Source: Oceanobacillus jordanicus (GTDB lineage Bacteria; Bacillota; Bacilli; Bacillales; Amphibacillaceae). Taken from it: a stretch of 64,000 nt of DNA. Below, one piece after another: positions 56,953 to 64,000 of the stretch. Position numbers and translations under genes: made by a program. The notes below the pieces were generated by a model. The model was not told where the DNA came from. It worked only from the letters and a program-made list of their open reading frames with translations, and did not search any database. Numbering within the stretch: position 1 is the first letter of the stretch; every line of letters starts with the position of its first letter. The stretch is from assembly GCF_022095695.1 (NCBI RefSeq), contig NZ_JAIFZM010000003.1:186001-250000 (forward strand), written 5' to 3'.

Positions 56953-58025
56953 GCCTGTTCCCTCCTTGTTTTAACCTGTTGTAAAAAATCCTGAAAAATA
57001 TATGCTGCATCACTTGGCCCTGGATGGGCTTCTGGATGGAACTGAACAGACTGAATAGGAAGTCTACGATGTTGGATTCCTTCCACCGAATTGTCGTTGA
57101 CATTACGGAAAGTAAGTTCAAAGGCCTCCCTATCAATCGATTCTTCAACGACTTCGTAGCCATGGTTTTGTGAAGTAATGGTTACTTTTCCTGTTATCAG
57201 CTCTTTGACAGGATGGTTGCCGCCCCTATGTCCATAAGGCATTTTTTTCGTTTTGCCACCATAGGCCAGTGCTAGTAGTTGGTGCCCTAAACAAATACCT
57301 AGGGTTGGGTACCTTTCCGATAATTGTTTAACTGACGAAAAATAAGCCTCCAATTCTATGGGATCCCCAGGGCCATTGCTAATTAATATTCCATCAGGAG
57401 ACAGAAGGGCGATCTCTTCAACTGATGTAGTAAAAGGGACAATTGTTACCTTGCATTGGGCTGCTAGCAATTCATCTACAATTGATTTTTTATAGCCGAA
57501 GTCTAGAAGAACAATGTGAATGTCCCCCATTCCGACCACTTCATATTCCGGGACTGTCACGGTTCTTACAAGTTCAATTGTACTTTCCTGCTTCCAGGAA
57601 GACATCGAGGTAGTGGAGGATTGTTGCGACACAATTCTTGCGCGAACCGTTTGATGTTTACGGATAATTGCAACTAACGCCCGCGTATCAATATTCGTCA
57701 ATCCAGACACCCCAGCCTGTGCCAGTTTTTCCGACATTGTGGCGACAGATTGATAATGACTCGGATCTTCACAGACATCACTCATAATCACAGCAGATAC
57801 CGCAATGTCACTACTTTCCAGATCATGCAGATTAATACCGTAATTACCAATCATCGGATAGCAAAAGGTTAATATTTGGCCGGTATAGGATGGGTCTGTC
57901 ATCATCTCCTGATATCCAGTCATACTGGTGTTAAAAACAAGTTCTCCAGTGGTATCTTGCTTGGCACCAATCCAGTCACCAGAGAATACTTCCCCTGTCT
58001 GAAGCATAAGATAGCCTTTTGTCAT
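56931..58025 (-). CDS. carA: Carbamoyl phosphate synthetase small (glutaminase) subunit
   Basis: A 364-residue class I glutamine amidotransferase subunit that delivers ammonia to CarB. The catalytic Cys is in TLGICLGHQLLA near residue 240; His and Glu follow in VQFHPEAHPGP. The ATG overlaps the argD stop by four bases. Its partner carB begins inside its end. Confidence 0.95.
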   Translation of the reverse strand: MTKGYLMLQTGEVFSGDWIGAKQDTTGELVFNTSMTGYQEMMTDPSYTGQILTFCYPMIGNYGINLHDLESSDIAVSAVIMSDVCEDPSHYQSVATMSEKLAQAGVSGLTNIDTRALVAIIRKHQTVRARIVSQQSSTTSMSSWKQESTIELVRTVTVPEYEVVGMGDIHIVLLDFGYKKSIVDELLAAQCKVTIVPFTTSVEEIALLSPDGILISNGPGDPIELEAYFSSVKQLSERYPTLGICLGHQLLALAYGGKTKKMPYGHRGGNHPVKELITGKVTITSQNHGYEVVEESIDREAFELTFRNVNDNSVEGIQHRRLPIQSVQFHPEAHPGPSDAAYIFQDFLQQVKTRREQACQSVHS

Positions 58026-59224
58026 TTTGTGTTATTCTCTCCCTCTACGAAAATTCTGTTAAAGGTATGGATGAATTCTTCAAGTTCTTCCCAAGTGACG
58101 GTTAGTGGTGGAAGGATTCGTAATACATGCTGTCCAGCTGTCAAAACAAGGATCCCTTTTCCCCTGAAGATAGAAACCAAATCTCCTGCATTGCCGCTTA
58201 CTTCTACACCGATTAAAAAGCCTCGTCCTCGAACATCTATTATATTGCCGAAGCTTTCTTTTAAATTAAGTAAAGCCTTTAATAACCAGCTACTTTTCTC
58301 TAACACATCTTCGCGAAATCCTTCCTCAAGCATAACGTCTAATGTCGCTGTCCCTGCAGTCATTGCTAGCGGATTTCCACCAAACGTACTGCCATGAGTG
58401 CCTGGTTTAAAAGAATCGGCAACCTGCTGTCGTGCCAGCATGGCACCAACCGGAAAACCTGAACCGAGTCCTTTCGCAAGTGTGATTACATCTGGCGTTA
58501 TACCAAATTGTTCATAGGCAAATAGTGTTCCTGTTCTTCCTATTCCTGTTTGGATTTCATCAACCATCAATAGAATATCGGAGTTACGGCATTGTTCCTG
58601 AAGTTCTATAATCCATTTCTGTTCAACAGGGCGGACGCCACCTTCCCCCTGAATAAGTTCGACTAACACGGCTGTGGTTTTCCCGTTATCAATTCGTGAT
58701 AATGCGTCTTGGGAATTTAGCGGGAAATAGCGAAATCCAGTAGCAATTGGTTCAAATCCCTGATGAATCTTTTCCTGTGCAGTAGCAGCCATCGTGGTGC
58801 CAGTCCGCCCGTGAAAGGATTGATGGAACGTGACTATTTCCGTTCTTTCCAGATTCCCTTGATCCTTTGCGTATTTCTTCGCTAGTTTAATCGCTGCTTC
58901 ATTTGCCTCAGCACCACTATTACAAAAAAACACCTGATCACAAGAAGAGTTGTTGGTTAATCGCTTTGCTAGCTCCTCCTGCTGAGGTATGGTAAATAAA
59001 TTAGAGCAATGCCATAACGAGGAGAGCTGCTCAGAAAGTTTCTTATGAACAAAATCAGGCACATGTCCGAGATTGCACGTCGCAATTCCAGAAGTAAAAT
59101 CAAGGTATCTTTTCCCATCGGTATCCCAGACATAGCTTCCTTTTCCCTTTGCAAGCTTGATTGGAAAGCGGTTATAGACACTCATTACAGCAGGCAGCTC
59201 ATTTACTGGTATGGACTGGCTCAT
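58022..59224 (-). CDS. argD: Acetylornithine aminotransferase
   Basis: A 400-residue class III PLP aminotransferase making N-acetylornithine. FCNSGAEANEAAIKLA near 100 and the PLP Lys in VITLAKGLGSGFPVGAM near 245 are in place. The gene starts inside argB (26-base overlap), with AAGGAGG seven bases before the ATG. Confidence 0.95.
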   Translation of the reverse strand: MSQSIPVNELPAVMSVYNRFPIKLAKGKGSYVWDTDGKRYLDFTSGIATCNLGHVPDFVHKKLSEQLSSLWHCSNLFTIPQQEELAKRLTNNSSCDQVFFCNSGAEANEAAIKLAKKYAKDQGNLERTEIVTFHQSFHGRTGTTMAATAQEKIHQGFEPIATGFRYFPLNSQDALSRIDNGKTTAVLVELIQGEGGVRPVEQKWIIELQEQCRNSDILLMVDEIQTGIGRTGTLFAYEQFGITPDVITLAKGLGSGFPVGAMLARQQVADSFKPGTHGSTFGGNPLAMTAGTATLDVMLEEGFREDVLEKSSWLLKALLNLKESFGNIIDVRGRGFLIGVEVSGNAGDLVSIFRGKGILVLTAGQHVLRILPPLTVTWEELEEFIHTFNRIFVEGENNTK

Positions 59225-60020
59225 CGTATTTCTCCTTCCTTAATAGAATGCTAGTTCCTCTCGGTTCGCCATGAATAAATGCTTCTAAGTCTTCTGGTTT
59301 CAACCCATTAACAATTGCTGTTCTTTTTACACCATTTGCTAATCCTTTTAAAGCGGCCTTCACTTTGGGAATCATCCCACCATAAATATTGCCACACGCT
59401 ATTTTGTCGTAAATTTCTTGTTCATCCAGTGTTGAAAGTAATGTTTTTTGTCCATTGATCTCTTCCATGACCCCATCGATATCACTAACAAAAATGAGGT
59501 CCGCTCCAAGTGCCTGAGCGATTGCCGTGGCGGCAGTATCTCCGTTAATGTTGTAATGTTGGCCATAACTATCTGTGCCGATTGGAGAAATGATAGGCAG
59601 GATACCTGCTTCGAGAAAAGTAGTAAGAAATGTTGTATTCACTTTTTCAACCTCTCCGACATAGCCTAATTTACCTGTTCTATCAGCAGGTACAGTCTGC
59701 AATAAATTGCCATCCACACCACATAAACCACACGCGTTGACTCCTGCTAGCTGAAATTCTGATACAATTTGTTTGCTAATCTGACCACACATTACCATTT
59801 CGGCTATTTCCAAAACACTTTGCGAAGTAACCCGTAATCCATCAACTTTTTCATTTGGTATTTGCAAGCTCTCTAACATTTGATTAATGGCTGGCCCTCC
59901 GCCATGTACGATAATGGGAAGGCACTGTTTTTTATGAAGAAGATCACCAACTGTTCGATAAAATTGAGTTGGAAGTTTTTCCAATATGCTACCACCAAGT
60001 TTCAGAACAAGTAATTGCAT
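59199..60020 (-). CDS. argB: N-acetylglutamate kinase
   Basis: A 273-residue amino-acid kinase for the second step of arginine synthesis. KLGGSIL (7-13) is the ATP-phosphate loop, IVHGGGPAINQ near 38 binds the substrate, and NGDTAATAIA near 160 and DGVMEEI near 190 follow. It ends inside argD's start. Confidence 0.95.
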   Translation of the reverse strand: MQLLVLKLGGSILEKLPTQFYRTVGDLLHKKQCLPIIVHGGGPAINQMLESLQIPNEKVDGLRVTSQSVLEIAEMVMCGQISKQIVSEFQLAGVNACGLCGVDGNLLQTVPADRTGKLGYVGEVEKVNTTFLTTFLEAGILPIISPIGTDSYGQHYNINGDTAATAIAQALGADLIFVSDIDGVMEEINGQKTLLSTLDEQEIYDKIACGNIYGGMIPKVKAALKGLANGVKRTAIVNGLKPEDLEAFIHGEPRGTSILLRKEKYDEPVHTSK

Positions 60021-60029
60021 CTCGACACC

Positions 60030-61256
60030 TCACGTTCGATAGGAAGCATTAATTTTGACGTAATCGTACGTTAAGTCACAGCCCCATGCTGTCGCTTTAT
60101 ATGGTCCATCCTGCAAATTCACATGTAATGTTATATTGTCTTGTTGTAGGTACTGCTTTCCATCCAGTTCATCAAACGCTACTGGTATGCCTTCTTTCAC
60201 TACAGGTATTTCTCCAATCTCAATACAGACCTTATCTGGATTCACTGGCTGCTCACTATAGCCAACTGCACAAATAATCCTTCCCCAATTTGGGTCTGCG
60301 CCATAAACAGCAGTCTTAACGAGGTTAGAAGAAATCACAGCTTTTGCAACGTGAGAGGCAGCATCCTGCGTCGGAGCACCCGTTACCTTCACCTCTATTA
60401 ATTTGCTAGCACCTTCCCCATCCCGAGCAATCATTTTGGCGAGCTCTTCACTCACCATTCTTAGAGCATCGACGAATAAAGACCATTGTGGATGTGATTG
60501 GTTAAGTGGATGATTTTCCTGTTGTCCATTTGCCATGACCAGAACCATGTCATTCGTACTGCAATCACCATCGACCGTGATCATATTAAATGTCGTATCC
60601 GTTGTTTGTTTTAGTGCCAGCTGGAGACTTTCGGCTTCTATCGCTGCATCGGTTGTAATAAAACCAAGCATGGTAGCCATATTCGGGTGAATCATTCCAG
60701 ATCCTTTTGCAGCCCCACCAATGGTAATTGTTTTCCCATCAACCTCCAGCTGTACTGCAACATGCTTTGTTACTGTATCCGTGGTTAAGATGGCATCTTC
60801 AAAATGCTGTGGATTTGCTTCTTTATCAATAGTTATTCCGTGGATCGCTTTGTTTATTTTTTCCATTGGGAGTGGGCTGCCAATAAGTCCAGTCGATGCA
60901 ATTGCCACATGGTTTGCTGGAATGTTTAGCTTTGCTGCAGCTTTTTTCTGTATCTCCTCTGCATCCAAGTCACCTTGTTTACCTGTACAAGCATTCGCAA
61001 TACCAGAATTCACAATAATAGCTTGTAAGTGACTCGTTTCATTGATTGCTTGCCTCGTTACCTTTAATGGTGCTGCCTGGAATACATTCATTGTATATAC
61101 ACCTGCCGCCACAGCAGGTGTAACAGAGTGAATCCAACCAAAGTCACGTCTTTTTTTGCGAATGCCACAATGTAGCCCACCTGCCGTAAAGCCTTTCGGA
61201 GTTGTTACATGTCCCTCTTTCAACACTTTAATTGCCTCACTCTGTATCGTTACCAT
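60030..61256 (-). CDS. argJ: Bifunctional glutamate N-acetyltransferase / ornithine acetyltransferase
   Basis: A 408-residue Ntn-hydrolase-like enzyme that recycles the acetyl group from acetylornithine to glutamate. The self-cleavage site is the Thr in NMATMLGFITTDAAI near residue 200. The alpha-part carries the conserved GIRKKRRDFGWIHS stretch. Presence without a separate argA fits the cyclic pathway. Confidence 0.95.
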   Translation of the reverse strand: MVTIQSEAIKVLKEGHVTTPKGFTAGGLHCGIRKKRRDFGWIHSVTPAVAAGVYTMNVFQAAPLKVTRQAINETSHLQAIIVNSGIANACTGKQGDLDAEEIQKKAAAKLNIPANHVAIASTGLIGSPLPMEKINKAIHGITIDKEANPQHFEDAILTTDTVTKHVAVQLEVDGKTITIGGAAKGSGMIHPNMATMLGFITTDAAIEAESLQLALKQTTDTTFNMITVDGDCSTNDMVLVMANGQQENHPLNQSHPQWSLFVDALRMVSEELAKMIARDGEGASKLIEVKVTGAPTQDAASHVAKAVISSNLVKTAVYGADPNWGRIICAVGYSEQPVNPDKVCIEIGEIPVVKEGIPVAFDELDGKQYLQQDNITLHVNLQDGPYKATAWGCDLTYDYVKINASYRT

Positions 61257-61269
61257 GCTTTCACCCTTT

Positions 61270-62310
61270 CTATGGATACATGGGGATGTGATTTAAACCT
61301 TTACGCTCATCCCATCCATTCATGATATTTACATTTTGAATCGCCTGCCCTGCTGCTCCCTTCATTAAATTATCAATAGCTGAAATGATAATCAGCTGAT
61401 TCGTTCTAGTGTCTACATGTAATCCAATATCACAAAAATTGCTTCCATATACGCCTTTTGTGCTTGGAAATTCCCTTTCATTGAGCACCCTGACGAACCG
61501 GTCTTTCTCATAAAAATGTTGATATTCTTCTATTAATCTTTCAGTGGCTTGCTGATCGGTAAGCCTGCCGTACATCGTACAAACAATACCTCTCGTCATC
61601 GGAACCAAATGTGTAGTCAGGGTAGCATGTACAGCCACGTTGGAGTGTTCGCTAAGATATTGGTCAATCTCGGGAATATGCTGATGCTCGCCAATTTTAT
61701 ATGGTGTAAGATTGTCATTGGTCTCTGGAAAATGTGTTCGTACAGAAGGTGTCTTTCCCGCTCCAGAAACGCCTGTTTTTCCATCAATAATAATTCCTTC
61801 TGTATGTATGTGTTCATGCTGTAAAGCAGGAATTAATCCAAGTAATGCTGCTGTTGGAAAACAACCCGGATTAGATAGGATCTTCGCCTCCTTTATCTGG
61901 CTTCGATTAATCTCAGAAAGTCCGTATACCGCTGTATCCAATAAACCTTCATTCGCTGCTTCTGCTTTGTACCATGCTTTGTATTGCTCCTGTGAGGATA
62001 ATCGCAAATCCCCAGACAAATCGATACATTGAATCTCGCTATCTGCTAATTCAGGTATAATATTTTTTGCAATGCCCGCAGGAGTAGCAAAAAATATAAT
62101 GTCTATACCTTGGAGAAGCGCAGGAATTTCTAATATTTCCAGGGCAATATCCTCCATGCTCTTCAAATGTGGGTAAACAGAAGAAATTGCCATGCCATCC
62201 TGTGAATGGGAAATAACTTTCACTAGCTTTATTTCTGTATGCGTATGTAGTAGCCTGATGAGTTCTAAAGCTCCATAACCGGTTCCGCCAACAATTGCCG
62301 CATTTTTCAA
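61270..62310 (-). CDS. argC: N-acetyl-gamma-glutamyl-phosphate reductase
   Basis: A 346-residue NADPH enzyme for the third step of arginine synthesis. GGTGYGALELIRLL (8-21) is the nucleotide-binding motif, and the active-site Cys is in LSNPGCFPTAALLG near residue 148. The start is TTG at 62310, with AAAGGGTGATGG before it. It heads the operon argC-argJ-argB-argD-carA-carB. Confidence 0.95.
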   Translation of the reverse strand: MKNAAIVGGTGYGALELIRLLHTHTEIKLVKVISHSQDGMAISSVYPHLKSMEDIALEILEIPALLQGIDIIFFATPAGIAKNIIPELADSEIQCIDLSGDLRLSSQEQYKAWYKAEAANEGLLDTAVYGLSEINRSQIKEAKILSNPGCFPTAALLGLIPALQHEHIHTEGIIIDGKTGVSGAGKTPSVRTHFPETNDNLTPYKIGEHQHIPEIDQYLSEHSNVAVHATLTTHLVPMTRGIVCTMYGRLTDQQATERLIEEYQHFYEKDRFVRVLNEREFPSTKGVYGSNFCDIGLHVDTRTNQLIIISAIDNLMKGAAGQAIQNVNIMNGWDERKGLNHIPMYP

Positions 62311-62412
62311 ACCATCACCCTTTCACGCACAGCTGAATTTTTTAATTATTTATTAGTATAAATATCTTCTAACAATATTTCAAGTATATTTATTAATTAT
62401 TTCTTATATTTA

Positions 62413-62426
62413 TGCAGAATTATGCA
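62413..62426. promoter_or_regulatory. Candidate ARG box (AhrC/ArgR operator) upstream of argC
   Basis: TGCAGAATTATGCA fits the TGNATWWWWATNCA operator with a single mismatch. It is about 100 bases upstream of the argC start in an AT-rich promoter region. Confidence 0.5.
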
Positions 62427-62456
62427 AAATAAGTGTATTTTGTTGTATATTTAATG

Positions 62457-62490
62457 AATAAAAAAGCCCCCACTTGAAGTGAAGGCTTCC
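62457..62490 (-). terminator. Intrinsic terminator of the alpha/beta hydrolase gene
   Basis: Minus-strand arms AAGCCTTCACTT and AAGTGGGGGCTT with small mismatches, then T6. Confidence 0.75.
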
Positions 62491-62496
62491 CTTTCT

Positions 62497-63459
62497 TTAT
62501 TCCTTAATATGCTTTTCCAAAAACTCATTGAGCTTTGATACATACCGATCTTCTTGGGTTACAAATGCCTCTCCATGTCCTGCCCCGTCAAAGGTAATCA
62601 TCTCTGCCTCACTCTTTGTATTTTCCAATAGCTCTTCCGTCATTTTAGTTGGTACAAAGGTGTCGGCATTCCCATGAATATAAAGTATAGGTACTTCAGC
62701 TTTTTTCACTTGATCGAGGGCGGATGCTTCTGATAAAGAATAACCAGCCTTCATTTTCGTCACTACACTAGTACTAGGTAGTATAGGGAAAGCAGGTAGA
62801 TGAAACATTCGTTCCAACTGATAGTCAAACATATCGTAAACACTTGTATATGGACTATCTGCTACAACAGCTTTTACATTTGGTTGAAGATCCTTTTCTC
62901 CACTTGCCATTAACACCGTAGCAGCGCCCATCGAAACGCCATGCATTACAATTTCTGTATCATCACCTGTTTTTTCTATTATCTTATCCATCCAATCTAG
63001 ATAATCCAACCGATCATGCCAGCCGAATCCAATATAATCTCCACCACTGTTACCATGTCCTCTCATATCAGCTGTGAAAATATTGTAGCCCAATTCTTCG
63101 TAATAATATTGGCCGTATAGTCCCATATCTCTCGCGTTCCCTAAGTAACCATGCGCTAATACAACTGTCTTGTTTGTAGGTTCCTTTGCTGGGAGATAGT
63201 ATCCTTTTAACTCCAACCCATCATAGGAAGTCATTTCCCAATGTTCGAAGTCTTGGTTATCGACCCATTCTCGCCAATCACCCTCTATAAATACATCCAT
63301 TGCCTCAGCTGAAACTTCAAGGTCTGCATTCCCCTGCAAGAAGTCTTTTACATTTCGCTCAATAGCTAAATTATAAAAATAATAGCTTGCTATAATATCT
63401 ATTACTAGCAGGATAGAAAGAATTCCAATACCTATACCAATAATACGTTTTTTCTTCAC
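62497..63459 (-). CDS. Membrane-anchored alpha/beta hydrolase, YqkD-like
   Basis: A 320-residue protein with one N-terminal membrane helix (about 5-28) and an outer or cytosolic alpha/beta-hydrolase domain. The nucleophile Ser is in HGVSMGAAT near residue 172, and the catalytic Asp (HGNADTFVP) and His (GAGHGEAF) follow near 262 and 293. Its layout matches the B. subtilis YqkD group of unknown esterase-like enzymes. GTG start with GAGGGGAAG. Confidence 0.8.
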   Translation of the reverse strand: MKKKRIIGIGIGILSILLVIDIIASYYFYNLAIERNVKDFLQGNADLEVSAEAMDVFIEGDWREWVDNQDFEHWEMTSYDGLELKGYYLPAKEPTNKTVVLAHGYLGNARDMGLYGQYYYEELGYNIFTADMRGHGNSGGDYIGFGWHDRLDYLDWMDKIIEKTGDDTEIVMHGVSMGAATVLMASGEKDLQPNVKAVVADSPYTSVYDMFDYQLERMFHLPAFPILPSTSVVTKMKAGYSLSEASALDQVKKAEVPILYIHGNADTFVPTKMTEELLENTKSEAEMITFDGAGHGEAFVTQEDRYVSKLNEFLEKHIKE

Positions 63460-63572
63460 GATGTCTTCCCCTCTCTGCTCTACTCCTATTATTCTATTAT
63501 ACTAGAAAATAGCGTAGAATGAACCCTGTCTCAACTGGTACATGTTTACAGAAGAGCTTTCTAATGTACAAG

Positions 63573-63598
63573 AAAAGGACAGTTCCCTGCCCTTTTTA
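63573..63598 (-). terminator. Possible terminator of the DinB-family gene
   Basis: Minus-strand arms AAAGGGCAG and CTGTCCTTT followed by TCTTG. The T-run is short. Confidence 0.45.
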
Positions 63599-63612
63599 CT
63601 AAATTTATTTAG

Positions 63613-64000
63613 TTAAAGCGTTTCTATTATCTCTTTAATTTGGTCAATATGCCTTTGCTCATGGTATCCGACAAAGGGGATCCATTGGAACAAATTCATT
63701 TCACCGAATACTGGGTGCACGGCCGTTTTTTCTACTAATCGTTTTTCATCAACAGTAGTATAAATCCCCCGCAATGCCTCATGGGACGTCTGCAATTTCT
63801 GTTGCAAATCTTTAAGCGTCATAGTAGATTCACTTGGTTGAACAAATTCCGGAGCCTCTACTTTTCTGGACCTGTTCACTGTGAGTTCAATAGGTTTAGA
63901 ACTAACTTCCTTAATCGAACTGTTTTCGATCGCATTCTGGATATTATAAACGACTGCGCGTTCCATTAAGTATAAGTGTTCCATAACCTGCGCGATTGAC
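63613..64000 (-). CDS. DinB-family protein, 5' end beyond the window
   Basis: The visible C-terminal 128 residues start in the middle of the protein: the reading stays open to the window edge (SIAQVMEHLYLMERAVVYNIQ), so the true start is outside. The helical DinB_2 pattern has a metal-site His in QVMEHLYL and the later pair VGYHEQRHIDQIKEI near the end. Such proteins are thiol-transferase-like or stress-induced; the function here is not known. Confidence 0.75.
   Translation of the reverse strand, partial: SIAQVMEHLYLMERAVVYNIQNAIENSSIKEVSSKPIELTVNRSRKVEAPEFVQPSESTMTLKDLQQKLQTSHEALRGIYTTVDEKRLVEKTAVHPVFGEMNLFQWIPFVGYHEQRHIDQIKEIIETL

Overview
The window comes from the chromosome of a low-to-mid GC, endospore-forming Bacillaceae. 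Gene content and the order of several operons (yrrT-mccAB, odhAB, sigI-rsgI, bmrCD, ger, argCJBD-carAB) resemble Bacillus subtilis. The two families of dispersed structured repeats are the kind seen in Oceanobacillus/Virgibacillus-like genomes; that genus-level guess is inference. No phage, plasmid, rRNA operon, CRISPR array or intact transposase gene was seen.

Layout. 0.2-8.7 kb: a CDF metal exporter, AzlCD amino-acid exporter, a tyrosine-type T-box in front of an NhaC-family transporter, a cytosolic BtuF-like protein with a second methionine aminopeptidase, the YthPQ ABC transporter, and a 42-residue YjcZ-type sporulation peptide. Three copies of a ~150 bp two-hairpin element lie here. 8.8-15.9 kb: a benzil-reductase-like SDR, an M20 dipeptidase, a yrrT-luxS-mccA-mccB operon (SAM recycling and homocysteine-to-cysteine conversion), a YhcN/YlaJ lipoprotein behind a forespore-type promoter, and YhdB. 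15.9-23.7 kb: sigI-rsgI, a PRC-barrel protein, a membrane-anchored HtrA-like protease, and the heterodimeric multidrug exporter bmrC-bmrD behind a leader with a strong promoter, a short leader peptide and an intrinsic terminator whose 5' arm is perfectly complementary to part of the leader-peptide coding region. 24.1-31.3 kb: a three-gene ger germinant receptor operon with the fourth ~150 bp element in its leader, a stand-alone MurG, and a CNT nucleoside transporter. 31.3-46.9 kb: odhAB (translationally overlapped, with a CcpA-type cre at the promoter), a 33-residue membrane peptide gene, trmL, an amidase, queG, a P-loop ATPase, tRNA-Gly(TCC), D-amino-acid transaminase, CorA, a lipoprotein, a Nudix CoA pyrophosphatase, a small kinase and an S9 peptidase.

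47.2-51.9 kb looks accessory: a metalloprotease-like lipoprotein, an aminoglycoside-adenylyltransferase-like protein, a cytidine-deaminase-fold protein, a TPR protein, an unknown protein with a GNHR motif, a frameshifted GNAT acetyltransferase and a remnant of a VOC (glyoxalase-like) gene. 52-64 kb: a FAD/Rieske oxidoreductase, the compact argC-J-B-D-carA-carB operon (no argF follows), a membrane-anchored alpha/beta hydrolase and a DinB-family gene cut by the window edge.

The strongest candidates for follow-up are the bmrCD leader attenuator, the four-copy hairpin element (best read as a non-autonomous IS200/IS605-like element, or else a structured RNA), and the luxS placement in the sulfur-recycling operon. 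All calls were made by reading the sequence; no database search was run.
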